Assembly (NCBI GenBank): GCA_020740775.1
Contig: JAHEWK010000018.1
Location: 806,001-870,000, forward strand
Direction: 5' to 3'
Origin: Ilyonectria destructans
Taxonomy: Eukaryota > Ascomycota > Sordariomycetes > Hypocreales > Nectriaceae
DNA length: 64,000 nucleotides
The notes under the pieces are model-generated. The model was not told the origin of the DNA, made no database searches, and saw nothing but the letters and a program-made list of their open reading frames with translations. The position numbers were made by a program, and so were the translations under genes. Positions 1 to 11,276 of this stretch are shown one piece after another. Within the stretch, counting starts at the first letter, position 1; each line of letters starts with the position of its first letter.

Positions 1-935
1 TAGCGGCCTTAGGCGGCAGCGTGGTGTCAAGCTCCCTAGCAGTCGCTCGCGCGCATTACAGCTTATCCAGGACCTGCATATGCTACTTTGAAATGGAAGA
101 GATCGCGGGGTGGCTAGGCTTTGACGAGATTCACCTGGAACCCGAGTTCCCTTTGCTGCCCTACGCCACAACATCGTGGGTGTCCTTTGCGAAACAAGCA
201 GAAGCCGGAGGAGTATGCCAAGACGATCTTTTGCAGAATATAGGCTGGCCATCAGAAGATCGTGTGCAACTCTGGGCACGTACTTACCGGACAGTAAGGC
301 GCTCTTCCGCCGATTGCCCATCGGAAGGAACAAGCCTACTTCACGTTATATCAAGATATGATTTGAAACAACTGTTGTCACTCATTTTGCAAAAGGCAGA
401 AAAATTGGCACTCGATATTAACTCCCGAGATAATGATGGATGGACCCCATTGTCATGGGCTGCTATCAAGGGCCACGAGGCCGTCGTTAAGCTGCTGCTC
501 GGTACAGGCAAAGTTGACATCAACGTAAGTGATAAGGATGACCGGGCGCCGCTGTCTCATGCTGCCGAGCATGGACATGCGTCCATTGTCAAGCTCCTGC
601 TGGATACAGGCAAGGCCGATGTTAATGTAAATGGCCCCTTTCTCCAGACGGCGCTGTCATATGCTGCTGGGCTTGGACACGAGGCTGTTGTTAAGCTGCT
701 GCTCGCTACAGGCAAGGTAAATGTCGACGCAAAGAACTGCCTTCGCCGGACGCCGCTGTTGTGTGCTGCTGAGCATGGCCATGCGGCCGTCGTTAAGCTG
801 CTGTTGGATACAGGCAATGTCGACGTTCACGCAAGAGACAAATACTACAGGCTGACGCCACTGCAGTTGGCTACCAAGAGGGGCCACGCTGCTGTGGTTG
901 AATTATTACAGCAATACTCGTTAAGCTGTAAGTAA
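1..935 (+). CDS. Ankyrin-repeat C-terminus of a STAND/NACHT-ANK type protein (5' end outside the window)
   Basis: The frame is open from the first bases of the window, with no ATG at the apparent start (GTG at 21), so the gene begins further left. About 110 residues of linker, with a Cys-rich stretch and the acidic helix MEEIAGWLGFDE, resemble the segment that follows the NACHT domain in fungal NACHT-ankyrin proteins. Four full ankyrin repeats and one terminal repeat follow (about 430-920), each built on TPLSxAAxxGHxxVVKLLLxTGK at 34-residue spacing. TAA ends the gene at 933-935. The repeats are alike in DNA as well as protein, which suggests recent duplication or concerted evolution. In this family ankyrin arrays sense ligands and the NACHT domain oligomerises. 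The NACHT part is not visible, so the STAND assignment rests on the linker and context. A plain ankyrin protein is possible. Confidence 0.75.
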   Translation, partial: AALGGSVVSSSLAVARAHYSLSRTCICYFEMEEIAGWLGFDEIHLEPEFPLLPYATTSWVSFAKQAEAGGVCQDDLLQNIGWPSEDRVQLWARTYRTVRRSSADCPSEGTSLLHVISRYDLKQLLSLILQKAEKLALDINSRDNDGWTPLSWAAIKGHEAVVKLLLGTGKVDINVSDKDDRAPLSHAAEHGHASIVKLLLDTGKADVNVNGPFLQTALSYAAGLGHEAVVKLLLATGKVNVDAKNCLRRTPLLCAAEHGHAAVVKLLLDTGNVDVHARDKYYRLTPLQLATKRGHAAVVELLQQYSLSCK

Positions 936-1587
936 TTGAGCTGTGATGAGCGTAGCAGTGACAGTCATTCACAGTTAGGTGTCGGTTATTATCATATTTT
1001 TGTACAGCGTTCAGTAGTTTCAGCATAGGTCTTTAGATATTTCATTTATTGTACTATCATTGGCAAAATTTACTCAATAGGCAGTTGCGCGTTTCGTCAT
1101 GCAGGGCGGTCTTGCTGAAGCCGCCAGTTAGTTGCACCTTCGGCAAGCGATATGTGTTTACTTGGTGCACAAGGAGCCAGTCGATATTTCCCCGGGAAAT
1201 TTCGATAGGCCCATAGTCTGTCAGAGAACCGAATATTCTATATGCCCGAACCGAACGGATTATCTTTTTGCGAAGTTGCTAGCGCTATTATTTCCGATGA
1301 ATGAGTCGCAGGCTTAAAGCAGGAGGGTGTACACGATTGCATATCTTGAGAAAGTCAACACTGTGCTGAAATGGAAAACTCGACCACTGAAGACGATGCT
1401 TGAATCACAACGGGCAGGAATGGGCATTTTTGAAATGAGAAAACCATCGAATATGTGATATTCATGATCTCATGCATCCACCGAAGTTTAGATCCTCAAT
1501 CTTGGTAGCGTCCTGGCTACAGATGACATTTCAACGCTTATCATGGTTGTGTTGGTACATTCTCGCGCTAACTTTCCCTTCATGATT
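936..1587. other. Intergenic, nothing recognised
   Basis: Two genes converge here, the ankyrin gene ending at 935 and the dioxygenase ending at 1588. Only short frames with no family resemblance occur. I see no transposon or RNA gene. Confidence 0.5.
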
Positions 1588-2697
1588 TTACAACCCATCG
1601 TTAAACTCGAAGTCCTTATTCCAGCGCTATGAAATGTTAGTCTTTGTCCGATGTGGTCAGATGTTGCACTTACCGTATCCCAACGCCGCGCCGAGTTGAC
1701 AAACCGCAGGTCGGTGCCGAGTCTGATGCGGCCCTCTGGGTCATGGTTGATGGTAGAAGCGTGGATCTAGTAATCTGGTAAGTATCTGGAACCGAATAAA
1801 ATGCGTCAGACATACCATATGCGGCGTGTGGAAGACGACGTCTCCAGCCTGATAGTCGCTCACAAGCCACTTCTTGCCGTGCATTCTGCCAAAGTCCGCG
1901 GGCCCCTCGGCCAAGAAGCCAGTGCTCATCATGTTGGCATTGAAAGCGTACCGCATTTCTTCATCGCTCATACCAGCCGCCTTGGCCTTGGCAGCAAAGT
2001 CCTCCTCAATTTCCTGACCAAGCTTGTCACCGCCCTGAAGGTAGATGAGTCCACCACCCTGAATCTTCACATCCCCCATGGGAACCCACGCCGTCAATGC
2101 GGTTGGCTCTCCATATCGCATAAAGGATTGGTCGTAATGGACACCGATTGCTCGGTTTCCGGGGGTGTTGTTTCGAAGCAGGGTTCGCCGCACAGCGAGA
2201 GTCGAATCTCCCCAACCGGTCAAACGAGCAGCGAACTCTTTCAAAGCCGGATGGTTGCAGAAACCGCGGACGCTGCCATCTTCAGAGCCGGAATACCAAG
2301 GCTCAGTGTGCGCCTTGAGCGCAGCGCTGACGAATAGCGCCGATCGGTCGGTTGATCCTGGCGGCGCGTTCTTGACGCTGCCAGCTCCAATTCCAGGATA
2401 GTCGGCGGGACTGGCAGAATCATCAAAGATGCCTTCTACGGGCTTCGTGCCAGGCTTAATGACCCCGCTTGGGGCGAGGGATGTAAAGTACGCTTCGCGC
2501 GCAGCCAGAACATCCTCGCGAGGGAGCAAGCCTCTGACGAGGACGTAGCCGTTGGTGATGTATCGTTTGTAGAGATCCTCAATAGGGTCGGTAGTGTATG
2601 AAGACACCATCTCTTCAACTTCATTCGGCGCAAGAGGACCGTCGTTGACGTGCAGTTGCACGCCGTGGATGGTCGGCTCGGCTTGAGCGTGGGGCAT
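1588..2697 (-). CDS. Phytanoyl-CoA dioxygenase (PhyH) family 2-oxoglutarate/Fe(II) oxygenase
   Basis: The spliced model has three exons: 1816-2697, 1674-1766 and 1588-1626. The introns are 1767-1815 and 1627-1673, both GT..AG and both keeping frame, giving 337 residues. The Fe(II) site is visible as H187-x-D189 in IGVHYDQSF and a distal His at about 296 in HASTINHD. The arginine-containing stretch GRIRLGTDLRF that follows is typical for binding 2-oxoglutarate. Without splicing the protein would lose the distal His, so both introns matter. Members hydroxylate phytanoyl-CoA or small metabolites, and in fungi many act in secondary metabolism, so the substrate is open. No signal peptide is seen. 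The next gene lies on the same strand about 600 bp upstream, and I see no clear pathway link. Confidence 0.85.
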
Positions 2698-3294
2698 CTT
2701 GAATCAAGGCTCGGGCGTAGGTATTGTCAACCGAAGCTAGACGCCGTGAGATAATATGGGCAATGAAATGAAGAAACGGACAGTTCTGCGTACAGCTGCG
2801 AGATCAAGTCTTACAATACACACCTCTTTATAGGTTGCTTATAGCGCAGCTTTAGCGTGGAGCAGAACGCGAGTCCCGCGGCCAAATCTTCCTCTTCTGG
2901 GCATCCCCACGCCGACCGCACAGAAAGTCGGGGGAGGCGCTGTCATGTGCGCGTGGAGAAGCATGTCTGGCGAACGAATAAGCCTGAGACGTGCTTCGCG
3001 ATGGAGTTGGTGTGGAAGCTTTCCCCGTCGACGTGGAGAAGGTCCGGCGAATTTACTCCCGTTTGGGAAAATAGGCAAGTCGCCACCGCGATTCTTGCGT
3101 CAGGGGGGCCTCAATTATTTCCGATGTTTCCGTATTTGGCACCTTTGATTGAAGATTATCCCCACAGTGAGACGAATCTCGATGAGCTCACAGCCACTAA
3201 CATCGACTCTTTTCATCAGCGGGGTAAGTTAAGCGGAAGATTTCTTGGAGGCTTATTTGGAATTAAATCGAGCATCTGCATCGCGGCCGACGAG
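2698..3294. other. Intergenic region upstream of the PhyH gene
   Basis: This is the promoter side of the dioxygenase and the 3' flank of the DUF3604 gene. A plus-strand frame (2857-3453) crosses it but has no family resemblance and runs into the neighbouring gene antisense. I do not call it. Confidence 0.4.
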
Positions 3295-5862
3295 CTAAGC
3301 CTGATATTCTATAAATACTGGACTTGTGATCACCTTCCCTCCACTAAACTCCCTTCCAACAAAGTAGATGGCCTGATTCTCCCCGGCGACGCGCCCACTG
3401 GAGGTGGGAGAAAAGTCGCCCTCCACTCGCCTTGGAAGCGGCACATCTGCTAAAGCCTCAATGGATACAAAAAGCTCCGCACCGCCTGTAATTGGGAGTT
3501 GCTTCCCGCCAATACGGCTGGCTTCGGCTGCAGTTGCGAGCAGATTGAATTCCGGCTGCGGTTTATGCGGATTGCCAGCCAGGGCGTTGCCAACCTTGAC
3601 GTATCCTCCTAGCAGCCCTGATATGCTGATGTTGGAGGGCACCTCAGAGTCTGGATGGAAGAAGATGTCCACGCCGTCAAAGTCGCCGCTTGTGTGCGTA
3701 TTGAAGATGACTTGGGTCTTCGATCTCAACTCGACCACTTCTTCAGGGTTGTCCACAACGCCACCGAATGGCTGCACATGGGAGATTGTAGCATCGGAGA
3801 CGAGAATCGACCCTTGCCAGGCAGCTTCTCGATACCTGTCGTAGAGACGCGCCCCTCCCCATTTCACACGTATCTTCCTCGGCGTCGTAGGAGGTGCTGC
3901 TTCCGTTGCCTCTTGCTGGAGATTGCGATGGAAGATCTGCCCGCTGGCATCCCAGGCCTCTACTGAAGAGAAGCCGTTTGATCCATAAAAGCCATAGCTT
4001 AGGGTGACGGTCTCGCCAACCTTTGCTGTTATATCGTCGCCTTGGATCTGGCCGTCTTTGGTACGCACGAGGCCAACCAGGCGCTCTCCAGTTGTGGCGA
4101 ATGTTCTCCTCGCTCGAAGTGCCGTTGCTACATCAGCCCGCTCCAAGTTTTCAGCAAAAACACCTGTCAGTCCTCCCTTTGTGCCAAACACGGCTGTTCC
4201 CGGGACGCCTCCTCCGCATCGACCTCGGTGCTCATCGGAGTTGGCCGACACACCCAGTTTCCATCCTCTTTGCACCGCGTCCCGAAGAAGCCACTCGAAC
4301 AGCCCCCAGGCACTCCCGATTTCGAGAAGGCGTTCAAGTTTGGGATGGTGCCAGGCGAGGTTGCACCGACGGCCTCCAACGTGGGGAATCAAGAGGTGTT
4401 TCTCGGGGGCGTGGGCATACGTTGCGTAGACTTCGTCCAGTGGCCATGCGCCTGGGGTCAGCTCTGCTGGGCCGTCCTCATTCCACTCAAAGCTTCGGGC
4501 AACGCTTCCATTCTTGTCAAGAGGAAACTCAGGCTTTGTGATGTTTGGGTCATCCAAGAAGACGACGTTGTGATCCCCACCAGCAGCAGAGTTGCCACAC
4601 CACTCTGTGCCGGGAAACACAACAAACTCTCCCCGAAGGTTGATGTCCTTGATAATTTCGAGAGTCTTGTCCCATTTTTCCGCCGTGATGTTGAAGTCAT
4701 TCGCTGTATAACCCACGATATCGAGCCCGGCGACTTTTTGGGCATATGAAAAGTTGTAGGTAGTCGAATTGGTGCCCACAGTGTCATCGGAATGCACATG
4801 GAGATCTGCAAACAGAGTGCGAGGAACTGGAAGCGATGCATCAGCCGTGATGTAATCTGAGGTTGTGTGGATGATGTCTCCATTCCGATCAACCACTGAG
4901 ACAGAGAGAACATAGTCGCCATCAGCAGGCAGAGAGGCGGTAGCATTTGTTACCGTCCACCCGTGAGCTGGGAAGGGAAGTTTTTGTTCCCAATCAGGAT
5001 GGCTAGAGTTCTCTTTTGCAATACTGATCCGAGCCTCCAGTCCCTCGATGTCGGCCGTCGCGTTTCCCCAAGCATCCTCAGTATGAACGTGGATTGGGAA
5101 AGGCACACTCGCCCTGACAAGGCGTGGCGAAATGGCCTTGACCTTGGAAATAGCACCAGGCTTGATGGCCAAAGCAATGTCTGGTTTGATGGGGGCAAAC
5201 CTGGAGGTTCCCACTGGGTCAATATACCATCTCATGAGAAAGCTTTCCTCGACAAACGACTGAACGCGGGTGCCTCGTGCCCCCCACCGTCTATCCCCCA
5301 GGCGAACCACAATCTTGTCTCCGGGGTTCATATACCCGTCAACAATGTCAATGATGACAGCCTTCTGAAAAGGTCGTTCGTGGCCTTTCTGGTCAAACCG
5401 GACCGCAAGTGACTGCACCGTTGCGGCGGTTTGGCCAGGATGGAGATCACCAGGAATGTACTCGGCCGATACATAGTTGTCCTGTCTTGGATCCGACGTC
5501 TGAAACAGAGCCCAATCCGAGTAGAACTTGAAGGTGCCCTTGATCCAGGCTCCGTCAGCTAGCCCACTTGCGCCAACTGTGTATTCGACAATGACTTCGG
5601 CCCATTGGCCGGCAGTGAGTGTTTCCGTATTGCATCGTAGTGTGCCAAGAAAGGGAAGGCTTTTTGTGTATTGATACAATCCCGTTGGCGCAAAGTACTG
5701 CCCGGCGAGGGCGACGAGCTCATTGTCAGATAGTGTCTTCATTGTGATTGCTGCTGTGACGTTGCCGTGAAAAGCATTGAATGAAGCTAAAAGTGAGGGC
5801 ACGGGAATATCAACTGAGGTAAATTCACTCAAGGCGCGAGATTCTCCAGCATTATTAGACAT
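3295..5862 (-). CDS. DUF3604 / PHP-like metal-dependent hydrolase-type protein
   Basis: A single exon encodes 855 residues with an ATG start. The first third has beta-rich, Ig-like character without a recognised domain. From about residue 350 a PHP/amidohydrolase-like core appears: LFADLHVHSDD (HxH metal motif), then GTEWCG, DHNVVFLDD, LLIPHVGGRRC and ANSDEHRGR. These spaced His/Asp clusters are what DUF3604 proteins share, and they imply a multi-metal hydrolase fold. The reaction is unknown for this family. No signal peptide is visible at the N-terminus (MSNNAGESRAL), so a cytosolic location is likely. Many Asn-x-Ser/Thr sequons occur but need not be used. The gene seems intact. The family call is good and the function is not known. 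Confidence 0.8.
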   Translation of the reverse strand: MSNNAGESRALSEFTSVDIPVPSLLASFNAFHGNVTAAITMKTLSDNELVALAGQYFAPTGLYQYTKSLPFLGTLRCNTETLTAGQWAEVIVEYTVGASGLADGAWIKGTFKFYSDWALFQTSDPRQDNYVSAEYIPGDLHPGQTAATVQSLAVRFDQKGHERPFQKAVIIDIVDGYMNPGDKIVVRLGDRRWGARGTRVQSFVEESFLMRWYIDPVGTSRFAPIKPDIALAIKPGAISKVKAISPRLVRASVPFPIHVHTEDAWGNATADIEGLEARISIAKENSSHPDWEQKLPFPAHGWTVTNATASLPADGDYVLSVSVVDRNGDIIHTTSDYITADASLPVPRTLFADLHVHSDDTVGTNSTTYNFSYAQKVAGLDIVGYTANDFNITAEKWDKTLEIIKDINLRGEFVVFPGTEWCGNSAAGGDHNVVFLDDPNITKPEFPLDKNGSVARSFEWNEDGPAELTPGAWPLDEVYATYAHAPEKHLLIPHVGGRRCNLAWHHPKLERLLEIGSAWGLFEWLLRDAVQRGWKLGVSANSDEHRGRCGGGVPGTAVFGTKGGLTGVFAENLERADVATALRARRTFATTGERLVGLVRTKDGQIQGDDITAKVGETVTLSYGFYGSNGFSSVEAWDASGQIFHRNLQQEATEAAPPTTPRKIRVKWGGARLYDRYREAAWQGSILVSDATISHVQPFGGVVDNPEEVVELRSKTQVIFNTHTSGDFDGVDIFFHPDSEVPSNISISGLLGGYVKVGNALAGNPHKPQPEFNLLATAAEASRIGGKQLPITGGAELFVSIEALADVPLPRRVEGDFSPTSSGRVAGENQAIYFVGREFSGGKVITSPVFIEYQA

Positions 5863-7608
5863 CTCTCAGTGATTGTCGAGTAGTGCTCTGCTATTGGTAG
5901 TGCCAGCTGCGGGGTGAAAGACGACGAAATGTGGAATACAAATGACGTGATCCCTCGGTGAAGGAGCTAAAGAGATGTGGCTGTTAATATACATAGCGCG
6001 GCTGAAATCTGAGATCGACAATGCGACTATAATGGCTGCGATGAAGACGCAAATGATCAAGAAACTCTTGAGGCGTCATAAAAAGGAAAAAAAAACACCT
6101 GTCGAGCCTGGAATTTAGTGACTACGACCTACGACCACTGAGCCTGTCAAGTTGGGATCTGTTGAATATTGGGGTACAACTAGAAATGGTATTGGGGTAT
6201 TGAATCAAATCAACAGAAATTCACCCAGTGGTAAAAGTCTAAAAAGAGCCTAACGAGCGCTGGCTATTGTATTACGGCCATGAAAGTAATCATAACCCTG
6301 GCTATGCTGTGCCTGATTTTGGCTCCTCCGATTGATGCACATTTACAGTGGGCGTGAATTGACAGGGTTGGATACTTCATGCTAGATTGTGACGTGGATT
6401 CGCCCGACACGAGTGCGATACGGAAATGTATATCACCGTGGTAACCTTGCAGACATATTACCAGTTGTATGGCTGTTTCTTGTACCCCATGCAAAGCATC
6501 AGCCAGAAATGAACAGTAACGGGGGGCCATCTCTGGCTACTCATTTCAAAACCGGGAGCATGTTGGATGCATTACAAACGTAATGCTCTCAATCTCTGAC
6601 CATGGAAACTTTGGTTTAAATTATTTTTTTTCGGTTTTGCATTTTAATTGTCGGGGGTGCTTTTTAGGCGGGAATGATCGCCGTAGATGTCACGTCAAGG
6701 ATTATTAGAACAACCTTAATAAAACCACTTCCGAACCCACTCAGTAAAATCTCATTCCGGATCCCGAGAGTTGAGATCTCACCGCCAGTGAGCTGTCGTT
6801 AAGCGATGACTAAGGAAACTGGAGCAAGGGGTTTTGCCCACAATCCCTGCAGGGGACCTAATCTAGGACAAGGCTCCCTGGTTCGCGCCCTGAAGGAGAT
6901 TTGATTTTCAAGCGAAAACTTCCGACTTCAGTGTTTGAGCTCCTCAGGCAGCCAAGGCACTACTTTCTGACTTGGGTGTTTTCAGAACTTCTTGATATAG
7001 CTGCCACGTCCTTTCGCCCATGACCGATCAAGACATCTTGTGGTGATTGAATGATAACCAATAGGCTCCGAAATCAGAATCCCTTATGCCTTCAAAGGGG
7101 TTATCATCATATCATCCATTGCTTATCTAGTGATCGATACGCAATCGAGAACGTGCCGGTAGCCTCATGCTTTCCCCTGAAATCACCGCCAGCCGGCGAC
7201 TTCCAAAAGAAGAAGAACCGTCGGGTTAGGTTTATGCCAAGAAATACGTGTTACAGGCCAAGGCTTAAAACGAGGCTTATTCGTACAGCCCCCAATGCCT
7301 CAGCTCCCTGCCAGCCGTGCTCCGCCCTCGGCATTCCTTGGAGGGCAGTGTTAAAGGCGCATGGATATGTATGCATATACGAGGGTAGGGGTTACAGGCC
7401 TGCTTGATAGGCCACGCCGGTTACTTCGACCAAAAGGCAACTTGACCAACAGACTTGAAAAGTTCCCTCTTCTAGAATGGTGGGGCGATACCGGGACTCT
7501 CCCATCAGGCCACTGGGCGTAGAGCCTCCTTAGGTGACACCCCTTTTATGCTAGCTCAGCTTCCCCTCTAGGAATCAACCTCAGGGACTTGATGTGTTTT
7601 CTTCTCCA
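5863..7608. other. Long intergenic region, nothing recognised
   Basis: About 1.7 kb lie between the DUF3604 start and the GT90 gene. Only short frames occur, the longest 118 codons at 7051-7407 with no domain. The stretch probably holds the divergent promoters. Confidence 0.45.
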
Positions 7609-9400
7609 ATGTTGAAGTTTGGGAACTCGATTCCGCGGCTCTCACGGTTCGCCCTTCGACACGTCGTCCTCATAGTCGTGGTTCTGTTCGTTTTCGCCAA
7701 TGTGGTCCTTTGGCACGATACACAGTTCTGGGATGCACCCAACCTCCGTCAACCCGTCGGCGGGTCCACGCACCCGATCCAGAAACTGATGCTCGACGCG
7801 AGAACGCGCCACGATGAGATCCTCAGCAAACGCATCACCGACCTCGAGACAGCTGCCGCCGAATACCGCGCCCGACGAGGGAGACACCCACCGCCTGGGT
7901 TCGATCGCTGGTTCCAGGCCGCGCTGGATACGAACGCTGTCGTGGTCGAAGACTACTTTGACAGGATATACAAGGACTTGACCCCGTACTGGGCTATCGA
8001 AGACTACACGCTAAAGAGGCGATCCAGCGCCTGGCACTTTGTGGTCAAGGTTCGAAATGGCACGGCGTTCTCGCAGGGCAATGCCGCTGGCAGAGTCCCC
8101 TGGCTCCAACTATGGACAGACCTGGTGAAGGAGTTTGCGGAACACCTACCGGACCTCGACATGCCTATAAACTACATGGACGAGTCTCGAATTCTCGTGC
8201 CCTTTGACACGGTTGCAAAACTGGTCAAAGAAGAGGCGGAGCAGAGGAGGATGCCTGCAGTTGAAGAGGTGACGACCCAATTCGAGGGCCTGCAGAAGAT
8301 CGACGAGGGGAAGACCGGCCCGTATGACCCTAAGTGGTTTGGCCATGACCAACAGTACTGGGACCTCGCCGTTCAAGCTTGCGGCCCGGACACTCCAGCG
8401 CACGGGGTGGAGCAGTTGAAGGATTACGCTGGGCCGGCCGAGTTCCCGCAGAATTACAGACCACGCTACGCCTACAAAGGGTTCGTCCAGAATAGGACCG
8501 CAGCAACAGACCCGTGTCTCCAGCCGCATGTCAGACAGCTGCACGGCTCGTTCATGAAGCCCACCAGCCTGTCGACTACTCAGGAGCTGATACCCTTGTT
8601 TGGTGGTTCTAAGCTCCCCATAAACAACGAGATACTCATCCCGGGCGCCATGTACCTGAGCAAGAGCGAGTTCTATTCCGGAGGAGAGAGCTTAGGACCG
8701 TCATGGGCGCGGAAGAAGGACGGACTCATATGGCGTGGTGATGGCTCGGGCGGCCATACTTGGGAGCACAGTTGGCATCATTTCCAACGACATCGCCTAG
8801 TCGACATGCTCAACGGCACTTCCGTGTCTCACGCCGAGGCCGAGGGCACCCGGGCAATGACCTTTGAGCTCCCTTCACAAGAGATATACCCCAATCGCCG
8901 CATCAAGAATGGGAAGTTAGGCGCTTGGCTCAGCACGTTTGCCGACACTGCATTTGTTCACTTGGTTCGCCAAGGCCTTCCAGCTTTCCAAAGAAATCCC
9001 GATGAAAAAGCAGTACTACTACAAGTTCCTGCCCGACGTCGACGGCAACTCCTTCAGCGCGCGATTCCGCGGCTTTCTGCGTTCCACCAGCCTGCCACTC
9101 AAGGCCACCGTCTACACCGAGTGGCACGACGATCGTATTGTCCCCTGGCTACATTTTGTACCCCTCGACAACACATTCCAGGACCTTTATCCCGCGCTGG
9201 ATTTCTTCGCTGATGGCGATGGACCAGGGGATGTCGCTGCGCGGTTCATCGCCGAGCGCGGCAAGGAGTGGGCTGAGACAGCTCTGCGTAGGGAGGACAT
9301 GCGGTTGTACGTATGGCGGCTGCTACTCGAGTGGGCGAGAGTTTGCGACCCTAACCGCCACACGCTTGGCTTCGTCGACGATTTGGAGGAGAAGAAATGA
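7609..9400 (+). pseudogene. GT90 / CAP10-like glycosyltransferase, frameshifted
   Basis: The first ATG in frame is 7609. The N-terminus is a type II membrane anchor (RHVVLIVVVLFVFANVVLW), which places a catalytic domain in the Golgi lumen. Family hallmarks follow: YWAIEDYTLKRRSS, then WRGDGSGGHTWEHSWHHFQR (GT90/CAP10 core) at about 8731-8800, and STFADTAFVHL near 8935. From there the family signal moves to the next frame, where KKQYYYKFLPDVDGNSFSAR (9004-9063), LRSTSLPLKATVYTEW and the end at 9400 are found. The gap between the two frames is below 60 bp, too short for an intron, and the expected 15 or so residues between them are missing, so a small deletion seems likely. Either the gene is disabled or the sequence has an error. 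These enzymes transfer xylose, mannose or glucose in capsule or wall glycans. The substrate here is not known. Confidence 0.75.
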
Positions 9401-10608
9401 GCAGAGGCGAAAGAGTTCGAAGCTAAGCAGCAGTCCATGAAATCTAGTGGACTTATTGTGAATTGTAAGAGGGATTTTAGATGGAGTACAGGTCTAGAAA
9501 TGTACGGCCAGCAAATGGTCAACTGCGTACCTGCGAGCGGCTCCCTTGAAACCCGATGTCAAGGGCTGGATTGTAAGGTCTTAAAGGACCAGCCCAGGAC
9601 CGAAGGTATTGCTTTAGATACGTATATTGACCCTTGGGAGGGAGCATAATTTATTATACATCGCGCTGGACGCGGATGTTCGAGTCCGTGATCCGGCTTG
9701 AATGCAAGGGCTCAAGACAGAGCTGGATGCACCACAACTCTATCATCTCAACCTTTGTTTCTCCTGTGATTAGTTGCGGCCTTAGCTGTGTACGTAATTA
9801 TATTATTCCTACTACGCGTAGCTTGATCTATCAAGATTTATACCATGATGTTTGATCAAACCTGAGAAAACTAATCAAAAAGAATATGTATTAACGATGG
9901 GTTGAATACTGTTGAGCGGGCGCTCTCGAGCTAGTTGCACACCCGTTTGTCAGTATCGACAATGAGCAGACCATTTTGAACACCCTCTGGAGAGCAGATA
10001 TTTTAGAAGAGGATTTAGAAGGCAGTCCCTGTTCGCCCCCAACTAATATCGCAAGAGAACCTCTGATGGAATGGTTTGTCAATTTGGAGACATCGAGTCA
10101 GGACACAGCAAACAGCATGACATATTCTCATATGTCATTTCATCTGCGGTGACCATCTCGGCGCCAATAGTTGTCGGGGAATGTGGAGTGACCTGGGGTT
10201 ATGCGCATCCGTACATGAGCAGCTACTTAAACAACTCGGAAGCACATGGTCAAGAAGCGACAATGCCAAGTCGCCAGCATGTGGGCCAAGTGTGTGACAC
10301 TTTGGCGCGGCTCGAATTCTTCCAGAAGTGTCGGCTAGTATATATATGATCCTTCGAACCGCCTAGCTTCACGTTAATTCTTCCATTCAACAGATCTCGC
10401 TCGCTACCATTCCACCTTCCTTTATCATACAGCTTAGCAATATTTTCACGACATAGACATCTTCGATCGGCCCCGTCTTAGTGGTTACACGCCTCCTGCA
10501 ACCCGTCCGTTGAAAACCTACCCATTTTGGCAGACCACCTTTATCAAATTCCCACCGGGAATCGCAACAATCGCCACGACATTGTGCAACCCAGCGACCG
10601 AAAGCAAT
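9401..10608. other. Intergenic, nothing recognised
   Basis: Only short frames without family resemblance occur, and TAATTA-rich patches lie near 9780-9880. A T-arm-like string near 9680 has no matching D or anticodon arm. Confidence 0.4.
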
Positions 10609-11276
10609 ATGATGCCCGACCACATTCAAGAAACAAGCGCCTCCGACGCCGACTAGGCCAAAAAACGGCTACCCAGTCACAAACCCGCTGAGAACTTCCA
10701 GGAGGTCCCATCCGAAGTCGCCGACAACAGCAACATCTTTAGCCAGGGTGGCAAGAATTACCGCACCCTTGGGAGATGAGATACAATCTGAATCCTATTC
10801 ATAAATCAAATCAGCCTCGGCGTTCTCTCTTTGCTCTCTGTCATGACGATCCTCAGAATCGTCCCCGGAATCATCGCCATCGTCTGCATCGGCTGCCTCA
10901 CATGGTACGCGGCCTACGTGCTACTGCAGTTCTACAGGAAACACCCCCACGTGGTCAACATGGTCGATATGTGCACAGTTGTCGGCGGCAAGAAATTCGA
11001 GATCTTTGCGGGTATTATGAACGTAATCCAGTTCATATTATTCGGTTTACTTACAGTTTTAGTGCCACCTTTTGGTTCCATATAAACTGGGACTATCTAT
11101 TCTTGAACTAGAAGAAAATTGCACTCACGGCTCTGAATGTTTTCCTAATTATACTGTCTCTCTTTGTCCACGGGGCTGGACTATGGTCATCCGCTACGGA
11201 ATTAATTGATTCCTTCGATTCAAACGATGGCACCGTTAAGGGTGTCTTCTCTTGTGGAAACAACGCTGTTTTTTAA
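10609..11276 (+). pseudogene. Remnant of an amino-acid/auxin permease (AAAP family) transporter with large internal deletion
   Basis: Pieces of a fungal neutral amino-acid transporter are found in order but in different frames. A cytosolic N-terminus starts at 10609 and is stopped by TAG at 10654-10656. ENFQEVPSEVADNSNIFSQG and GGKNYRTLG follow. After a frame change comes the first membrane part, with NQISLGVLSL and VPGIIAIVCIGCLTWYAAYV. VVGGKKFEIFAGIM is next. After a TAA near 11083 the text jumps straight to what looks like the last helix and tail (LNVFLIILSLFVHGAGLWSS) and a stop at 11274-11276. A normal member has about 450-480 residues, so some 250 or more from the middle are gone. This is a dead copy. 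The family call rests on the conserved N-terminal and C-terminal blocks. Confidence 0.7.

Noticed and set aside
1801..2337. 178-codon plus-strand frame
   Set aside because: Antisense to the PhyH gene, no domain.
9670..9700. T-arm-like GTTCGAGTCC string
   Set aside because: No D arm, anticodon arm or acceptor stem can be paired around it.
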